Position numbers and translations under genes: made by a program
Notes under the pieces: generated by a model
Databases searched by the model: none
Told to the model about the DNA's origin: nothing
The model's input: only the letters and a program-made list of their open reading frames with translations
DNA from: Glutinoglossum americanum
Lineage: Eukaryota > Ascomycota > Geoglossomycetes > Geoglossales > Geoglossaceae
Assembly (NCBI GenBank): GCA_020080175.1
Contig: JAGHQL010000058.1
Location: 1-64,000 of the forward strand
DNA: 64,000 bases
Direction of reading: 5' to 3'
Shown: piece after piece, positions 56,532 to 64,000 of the stretch
Position numbering within the stretch: position 1 is the first letter of the stretch
Layout of the letters: every line of letters begins with the position of its first letter

Positions 56532-58877
56532 ATACGCAACTTGTGAACACTTGAGCCACGAACCCGGGAATGATAATAGGTTTAGCGGATTGCTTGCTTT
56601 ATCTCACCTCACCGATGGGGTAACGAAAGCAAAACATGGAATACGAATGGGGCACTATTTTTCTTCTGGGGCCGGCTGGTGCATTTGCATGGGCAGGTAA
56701 TTTTTCCAAGTCATTTTTGTGCATGGACGGGGCGGAGGATAATAGGTTAGCAAAACCAGGTAATTCAGTGGATTATAATAGGCTTCATTCTCTGTCGCTG
56801 TAAACAAAAATTAGTAGATCAAAGATACGAAACCAAGTTTCTCACTCGGCCCAACTTTCACAAGACGATGACGCCTCGTCCACGTACCTCATCGCCAACA
56901 GAACGAGTACGTATTAGGCACGAACCATAAATCATAGACGGCGACTCGAAACTTCAGCCCTCAGATGCAACTAAGAGAGGCTATGTCCGTTCAGCCTCGA
57001 GCTCCAAGCTTTCAAGCTTTCACAGCCAGAAACACGTTTATAAAAAGAAACCCGAAAACGGAGGGAAAAAAAAAAAAAATTTTAGGGCCTCCCACAGACG
57101 AGGTCCCCTCGCCTCCTCGCTTAAAGCCAAGAACCCCGAGAGAGGAAAAAGAAAAAAAGAAAACATACGCGTTCCGGATTTAACTTTTTCAAACCAGTTT
57201 TTCTTCGGGGGGGGCTATCCGATTCCAGATTCTCGAACTCAGGCAAAAAAACCCTTTGGACGTGGAATGTTCTCGTTGATTTTAGCCAGTGTGGTTTTCC
57301 CTTTTTTTTTAATATCGGGGATGGGTAGATGGGGATTGTTTAATCTCCCCGGGCGCGAGACGCTCGCGCCGCCCGTCCGTTGTTCTTCTTTGGTCATGGG
57401 GAAACGGCTGGAGATTAGGGACGGGTTTTGATGGGGCAGTTTGGGTTGTCGATCTCCTCGCTGGGTCGGGTTTGTTAGATTGGGATTTTTTTTTTTCATC
57501 CTGTACGGACACGTGCTTCTCTTTTAGTACGTACTCTGGGTAGGATGCTGGCTTGATGTTTTTTTTTTTTTTTTTTTTTCTGGAACGAGAGGTTGCGATG
57601 TCCCCGCTGTCGGGTTCGTATGTTACACCGTTTCAATCGATAGCTCAGACAGAGAGGTCATATACGCCGAACGACCCGGGAAAAGGTCTTTCGTTACACT
57701 ATCCCACATCCTAGGCACTCCAAGTATCCACCTCATCCCCAAGACACCCACCGATACCACCTCACCTTTCCTGGCGGCGCTGACGTCGTCCAACACACGA
57801 CGCGTAACTTAGCCTGAATTACGCGTAAATCCGCCCGACAGGCACCAAAAACGCCACGCACAGGTTTCTCCAGATAACATAGCGGGCAAGGGTCCACACC
57901 GGCAGGGAAATTTGTACGGCTTGGTGCCACATGTACGAACTAGGAACAACGTCCTCGCAGGATCCTTGGGAACGAAAGAAGCAAGGAAGGAAGAGGAAGG
58001 GCGGTTTCCGATACATGTACTCTATGCGAAGCTTTCTATCCCTAGGATAGAATACCCCAGATTCAAAAATTTCTAGAAACCCGGTATCAGATACTTTCGC
58101 TCTATGATACAACCTGGCGTAGCTCCTCCACCTCCACTGGAGTAGAAAAAAACCAGAATGTTCTCACGTCTTTAGTCCGCCCGTTCGCACCTCATCCAAC
58201 GGGCAGTTCTGAATAAGCCGGAGATTTTCCTTAAAAAAAATTCCTCTCCCTCCGAACCCAATCCCGTATCCCCCTCCGCCCCGCCCACTAATTATTCCCA
58301 CCACCACCAATCCCGCACCCGCGAAGCAATTAAGGATGAAACGAAGAAGCAAGGACCGTAACGCACGTGTGCACGCAGGTTCTGGTAGCCTTTCGCATCT
58401 CCTGAACACAAGCGGGCGGGCGGCGTTCAGTGGAAATAAAAATGTCGAGGGGAGGAGATTTGCGGGGATAAGAGCGGGAAGGAGATTCAATTTTATATTT
58501 TTTCCTTTTGATCTTGCGCTTTGGGCATTACGTAACCCTGACTTGTGATCTTCCAACAGTGGAGGAGTACTGTGTTGGAGACGTAGCTGTCTGTTCTTAG
58601 CAGCGCGTGTAATAGTGAAACCGTATGGATAAGTATGGTATCAATCTTGCGAGGGAGCAAAAAGAGAAGCGAAAACTAATAGAAACAGTTCGATCGAAGT
58701 AGGTAAGATATTTTGAGAATTGACGATATATCTTTTCGTCTCGCTACAAATCCGAGGCGAGGTATGGAATTCTATAGTCGTAATACATGCGCCGGGTACG
58801 CCATGGAAATGCAGAACTGAGGAACTGAGGAGAGTTAGAGTACATGATGAGTGGACATACCTAGCGATTACCTCCAC
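56532..58877. other. Long gene-free region with homopolymer runs
   Basis: About 2.3 kb between two convergent gene ends, unusually long for this window. It holds A-runs (about 57066-57078), T-runs (57301-57310, 57486-57496) and a 21-nt T-run at 57559-57579. Frames at 57739-58556 show no domain. No gene can be supported. Confidence 0.5.
57559..57579. repeat. Poly-T run of 21 bases
   Basis: Uninterrupted T run in the gene-free stretch before the presequence protease gene. Length may vary between isolates. Confidence 0.9.
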
Positions 58878-61800
58878 CTATGAGCCTCCCTTGGAAGCTG
58901 CATCGGCCGCGAGAAGCTCTTCCTCACTAACAGCAGCCGGAGCCATACCGAGATCCAATACTTCCCATCCATCATCAGCCTTCACCCATCCACTCGTCTC
59001 TCCCAGGACAGCTAGATTCCTTTTGTCCATCCCCTCGACCAAGTACTTTTGTGCCGCCTCACCCACATCTCTCTCCGTAACATCCAACAGCTGCTCACGC
59101 CTCGCCTGCGCCATTTCCTCAGTGACGCCCTCAAGAAACAGCGTCATCCCTTCACTGCTCACACTCTTTGGTGCGTCTAGACTTTGGAATACTGAGAGCT
59201 TCGCTTCTTCAATGTCCCGCTCGGTCCATTGGCGCTCTCTCGCCCATGCACCAGACTCGCGAACGATCTTCATTGTGTTTAGTGGGTTGGGATCCCGATA
59301 GCTGTAGAAGCCGAAGACGCCGCCTAGACCCCGCGAGTAAGCGCCACCGCCATATGCCCCGCCCTTCTCGCGGATCTCGTGATGTAAGTGTTTGTGTGTC
59401 AAGAGTTGTGCGAGAACCTGGAGAGAAGCTCCGGCAGGGTGAGTATACGGCACTGTGCGGGTGGCTTGGGCCGTGTAATAGACCTGATAGGGCAGTGGGA
59501 AGAACGTTTTCCCATTGTTCGGGAACTTCGACTCAGTTCCCGTCGCCAGAGGGGCAGTCCCTTGCGGTAGACTGCTTAGGAATTGTTGCAGTTCCTTTTC
59601 ATTGTGAGATACACTTTCTGCTCCACAAGTGATAGCCGTCCTCATCGTGCTCCCGCCCACGATAGCGAACTGTTGTATCGCCTTTAACTTCTCAATCACA
59701 TCCTGAAGCCCCTCGGCGGGTGCTCTACCCGCTAGCTCGGCAGTCAGTCGCACCTGCGATAATCCCGCAATCTCTTCTTTGAGCCGTCCTTCAGACGTAA
59801 GCCCAGCTTCAGCGAACCGCCGCGCATAACCATGTCCAGATTCCGCGATGCTATTTACAGCACCACTTGCAGCACCCTGGAGTAGTTGCCTGATCATGCT
59901 CTCTGCTTCTGCACTACTAAAGTCCGTCTCCAGAAGTATAGTCCTAAGAAGTTCGTACATTGCCCGTACATTACGGTCAAGTGCATATCCCGAGAATACG
60001 AGGCCTTCCGAGTACGTGCCTAGATCCACCGGCGACGTGGATGAATGATACCCCGCCCTAATTCCACCGCTCTTGAGTTTGATTAAGTCCTCTAGCTGCT
60101 CCATGGTTTTATCCTTCGTGCCTAGTCGCAGGATAGCATCTGTAAAAAGCGGAATATGCATCCGCAGTTCCTCTGGCAGATTGCCAAAGGTATTAACTGC
60201 GCGGAAGTATGTTAGACCATTGGTAGGCGCTTCGCGCCATTGAACCTTGACATCCCCAAGTTCCGAGTGTCGGACTTCTTTTCTCTCCTTTTGCCGGGGG
60301 ATGTCTCTGACATGCAGGGTGGGCAAGCAACTCAAATCCTGATTCCTTGCCTTCTCCTGTACCTCGAGGAGATTCAGCTCCTGTCTCTGGAGCGCCTCCT
60401 GGGCTTTTCTCTCCGTGCCTGCTTGTTTTGTGATTTCGGCAATCTTTGTGGCGAGACGTGCTGCCTCTTCTGCAGCCAATCCATCACTATAAATTGCTGA
60501 AGGCTCCATAGTGAATACCAAGGTCTTATCGTTCAGCAAATATCGATCTAATAACTCTTCAAGATAGCCTCCTTTCGTATACTTTTCTTTAAATGCTGCC
60601 ACGGTTTCATCCCACGCCAGGGCATCAAAGGGGTCCACACCATTAAACCATCCGGGCTTTAGGCGTTGCATAAGCCCCATGCCAAAATTAGCTGTCTTGT
60701 GCTTAAGGCCTAATTCGAGCTGATGCAACAAACCATCTACTTTGGTCTTATCGAATCCCTTTTGTCTAACATCTTGGAGCGTCTTAGCAATAGACTCCCT
60801 TACTTTGGGAACGTTGGCTTCCTTGACGCCTGTCAACCCGACAGAAAAGATGCCTCTCTTGCCGGAGCCGTCATATCCAGTGTTCGGACTCCATTCTGGA
60901 CCCAATCCGGCTTCTATGAGCCCTCGGTAAAATGGTGAACCGTAGCCATCGAGAAGGAGAGATGAAAGTATTTGTGAAGAGAAGGCCTCCAAGATATCAG
61001 AAGAATCCCCCATTAGCCATGATGTAGACGTCTTGAACTGCATATCCTTGTCCATTAGAGGGTCAATAGGCCCCTTTAATGTGACGAACTTAGGTCCATC
61101 TTCCAAGCTAATAGGATCTCTAATCTCGGTGTCCCCAGCTATCTGTTCAAACTTATCTAGCACACTCCCAATCTCCTTTAGGTGGTCCCCTAGCGGCATA
61201 TCCCCGTACGTAAATATTTTAGCATTACTAGGGTGGTAATGGTCGGCATGGAACTTCTTTAGCTGCCCATGTGTTAAGTCTGTGATCCTCTGAGGATCTC
61301 CTCCAGAGTTGTTGATCGAAGGGAATATGTGGTCTTGGAATTTGACGTAGTATAGATAGCTTGCATCGGACATCTGTCCCTTCATTTCGTTATAAACCAC
61401 ACCTTTGAACACCAGCCTATTGTTGTCCTTGTCTTGGCCCTCCGAACCAGCTTCGCCGGAAACGGCCCTTGATGGATCCTCTGGCCCTATCCGCCATCCT
61501 TCTTGTAAAAAATCATCGGCGGTAAGTAAAGGATTCAACGTGGCATCCAGGTACACGGATAATAGATTATTAAAGTCTTGCCGATTTGTAGTTGCAAATG
61601 GGTATGTGGTATGGTCTGAGGATGTGAAAGCGTTCATGAAGTTCGAGAGAGATCGGGGAAGCATCTTAAAAAAGGGATCTCGAACAGGATACCTTTCTTG
61701 TAGTTAGCCTCTGAGATATAAACGGTAGGACTAGGATAAATGCGTGTAGAAACTCTTACTTCTCGCTGCCGCATAAGGTAACGTGTTCTAGAATGTGCGG

Positions 61801-62109
61801 GACGCCCGTGTCATCTGGAGGATTGGTTTTAAACCCAATGGAGAAGACATTATTTTTATCATCCCGTGCAACATGGATATATTCCGCACCGGTCTGGTCA
61901 TGTTGTAAATGCAAAGCCGACAGCTCCAACTCCGGAACGTGCTTCGCTCTCTTCAAAGTAAAGCCATATAGCTTGTCCCCGGGTTTTGGATACTTTGTGA
62001 GGTCGGAGACACAAGCATACTTCCGACAACCAAGGTTCGACCGTGATAGCAAAGACGATATAAATTTTCCACTACCTTTCGAAACCCATCTTGGGGAATT
62101 GCGGAACAT
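58878..62109 (-). CDS. CYM1: Mitochondrial presequence protease (Cym1/PreP, M16C)
   Basis: Large inverted-motif zinc protease that degrades cleaved presequences and short peptides in the mitochondrial matrix or intermembrane space. Two exons, 61760-62109 and 58878-61692, give 1054 residues, near the yeast size. The HxxEH motif is HILEH at about residues 104-108 in the first exon, and the distal Glu ligand lies in [12 protein letters not shown]. The second exon continues [20 protein letters not shown] and [15 protein letters not shown], both family hallmarks. The C-terminal half carries the duplicated fold with the Arg/Tyr region [17 protein letters not shown]. The N-terminus is rich in Arg and Ser with few acidic residues, a mitochondrial targeting signal. 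The start at 62109 is the first ATG of that exon. Confidence 0.96.
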
Positions 62110-62812
62110 TGCAAAAGACTCGGAGTTTGTAGGGTCGAAGAGGGCAAGCTAAAGAAAAAAATCGAAAACACACAATTATGGGGATGGATGGAGTTGGGAA
62201 GATTTTTTGAGCCGCAGTCGCTTATGCTGACTGCATCGAGCTGCTCTCTTCCAACGATTTGACTCGAAAGCAAGCAGTATCCGAAAAAAACAAATCTCCC
62301 ACCAACCATCACAGTGTAGTCCGATCCCACTAATTGTCGTCGGGAGGCAACAATTACACTCAGAAAATCTGTTGACGGGTTTGAACTTTCCCCAAACCCT
62401 CTCAATAAAGATTCTTTCCGGATTCCGAAAACTAGCCGAGAAAATACGTGACCCCAAATTGACTAGGGTCAAAGTCTCCTCCTTTAACGTGAGCATTACA
62501 TAACGCCCTGCAAAACTCATTCGAGGTGCACAGTCCTGCCTATCTACCTTGATCTACTTTAAGGTCGCTCAAACTAGACTGTGAGGTAGCATAAAGTTAT
62601 ATTTCAAGGTGTCTGGAAGGGATCGGAAGAGCCAGCGACAGCACAACTCTACATCGCGGACCCTCGCTATCTCACATTCGTTCGCCGCAGACAACTTTCG
62701 CGCATCGTACCTTTAACACTGGGCCCACCAGCCGAATTGGGACGGTAGAGGTGGAGGGCGAGCTTGGTATCTTGGCTATCAGTCTTGAGTCACCAACTTG
62801 AACGGAGACGTT
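62110..62812. promoter_or_regulatory. Divergent promoter region CYM1-taxilin
   Basis: About 700 bp between the two start codons. No gene is supported; both promoters are inferred from position. Confidence 0.5.
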
Positions 62813-64000
62813 ATGGCAACTGTATCAGCTCAGCAACAAGCAAGCCTCACAAGCTCCCGCTCTTCCTCTGTCGTCAATGGAACCTCAGGTCATAGCCAGA
62901 GTCACACCGGCCACGCTAGCGGCCACCATGCTTCAACACAATCGGATGCTCAGAGCTCGAACGGAGCGCATTCGAATGGAACGACTGCATCCGCCCCGAA
63001 AAAGACTGGGAGCAAAGCAAAGAAGAACGCACCCGACCCATCGGAGGTGCCTAAGCTACTCGCAGCCAAGATCTCCCAGCTTGAGTCTGACCAGGCTGGT
63101 GAGAAGGAAGAAGAGGCTGAGATTGGTGAGTACTCTGGAATGTTCTTATCCGAAGTTTGATCATCCGCCGTGAGGGGTTTGATGTGGTCAAGTGAGGCAA
63201 TTCTTGGATCTTCTGATTCCTAGAGCAACATATTTACACTGTACGAGGGCGGAGGATACTGTGGGGATCAATCACTAACGGAATACTGGCTTGAAAACAG
63301 ATCGCGAAGTAAAGAAGGCAAATCGAGACCTAGCCAGTTTGCTGTCGACAGCCGAATCTCCTCTTTCACGCTTCGAAACCATTCAGAAACGGTATACCGA
63401 GCTGTTATCTGATATGAAACGGCTGGAACGCGATTATCAGAAGAGCAAGAAACGTGCAGATCAGCTACAGAAAGAAAAGGACGCTGGGAAATCTGAGCTA
63501 AATAAAACAGTTTCTATCAAAGATAAATTGGAAAAGCTGTGCAGGGAATTACAGAAGGAGAATAAAAAAATAAAGGTACGTTAGGAGTGCTAGGAGGTTA
63601 ATTCTACCTTGAGGTGTGCTAATTGAACCCGGTCTATGCATCAGGAGGAGCAAAAGAGGCTTGAGGAGACTGAAAAGAGACAGAGGTTGATTCTGGCTGC
63701 AAATCTAGACGGAATGGCGGGAGAAGTCAATGATGTCGTGAGCCAGAGAGAAGACACGGGATTGCATAAGCTGAATGTTGAAACAGACGAGCTGTATGTT
63801 TAGAAGGAGTTGAATGATTGGTGTTTGGTATTCAAAGCTAACATGGTCTACATTATAGGTTCAAGCAGAAATTCAAATCCTTTATCGACCAGTATGAACT
63901 CCGTGAACTTCACTTTCACTCCTTGCTCCGAACAAAAGAGCTTGAGGTCCAGTACAACATGGCCAAATTCGAAGCGCAGAAGAAAGCAGCCGAGCAGGAG
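62813..64000 (+). CDS. Taxilin family coiled-coil protein (3' end outside window)
   Basis: Partial gene; exons 62813-63125, 63301-63575, 63645-63793 and 63859 to beyond the window edge. The N-terminal 75 residues are Ser/Gly/His-rich and disordered, followed by a Lys-rich patch (KKTGSKAKKNAPDP). From about residue 100 a long coiled coil begins with DREVKKANRDLASLLSTAES and KLEKLCRELQKENKKIKEEQ, the taxilin core signature, then FKQKFKSFIDQYELRELHFH and LLRTKELEVQYNMAKFEAQK. Animal taxilins bind syntaxins and nascent-chain complexes; fungal members are little studied. Introns are placed by phase and all joins keep the heptad pattern. The protein continues to the right. Confidence 0.92.

Noticed and set aside
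58164-58556. 130-residue minus-strand frame
   Set aside because: Composition-driven Gly-rich and Leu-rich segments without a domain or supporting splice structure.
1-64000. Transposons, virus-derived elements, CRISPR arrays and rRNA genes
   Set aside because: I saw no transposase, reverse transcriptase, capsid-like, long terminal repeat or spaced-repeat pattern, and no rRNA-like sequence.

Overview
The window reads as gene-dense nuclear DNA of a filamentous ascomycete (Pezizomycotina). Genes lie on both strands, most are interrupted by introns of about 50-160 nt with GTRNGT donors and CTAAY-type branch points, and the protein set is typically fungal (Ste24, Erg12, Vhc1-type cotransporter, Gpi10, Pol31, Cym1, ornithine decarboxylase). 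Protein style and small fungus-specific genes suggest Eurotiomycetes, but that placement is an inference. I saw no transposon, virus-like element, rRNA, convincing tRNA or CRISPR array.

Layout. 1-3.8 kb: a metzincin-type metalloprotease and a small acidic/basic protein, separated by a gene-free stretch holding an imperfect duplication. 4-10.1 kb: three protein-prenylation genes in a row, STE24 (CAAX protease), ERG12 (mevalonate kinase) and RAM2 (farnesyl/geranylgeranyl transferase alpha subunit). 10.3-11.6 kb: an L-serine dehydratase-like PLP enzyme. 12.6-20.1 kb: a divergent pair of transporters, an AVT3/4-type amino acid carrier and a cation-chloride cotransporter, both likely vacuolar. 20.8-22 kb: a small multi-exon gene with a probable 13-nt exon, then ribosomal protein eL38. 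23.1-27.3 kb: ornithine aminotransferase and GPI10, divergent. 29.6-36.5 kb: a single-pass membrane protein and a full ABCC transporter. 37.7-38.3 kb: a decayed gene for a secreted Ser/Thr-rich protein. 38.8-43.8 kb: two lineage-specific proteins, one with an SH3-like domain, and a small hydrophilic protein with a CRE site upstream. 44.3-47.9 kb: a CobW-type metal GTPase and ornithine decarboxylase. 49.5-54.8 kb: a METTL21-like methyltransferase, an unknown disordered protein and DNA polymerase delta subunit Pol31. 56.1-64 kb: a small secreted Ser/Ala-rich protein, the mitochondrial presequence protease Cym1/PreP and the start of a taxilin that runs off the window.

Functional links. ERG12 feeds isoprenoid supply, RAM2 transfers the prenyl group and STE24 trims the prenylated CAAX end, so the 4-10 kb block covers supply, attachment and maturation. 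Ornithine aminotransferase and ornithine decarboxylase, 22 kb apart, are the two competing fates of ornithine. Exon structures were worked out by eye from splice signals and reading phase; for the multi-exon genes the summed exon lengths come out as whole codons.
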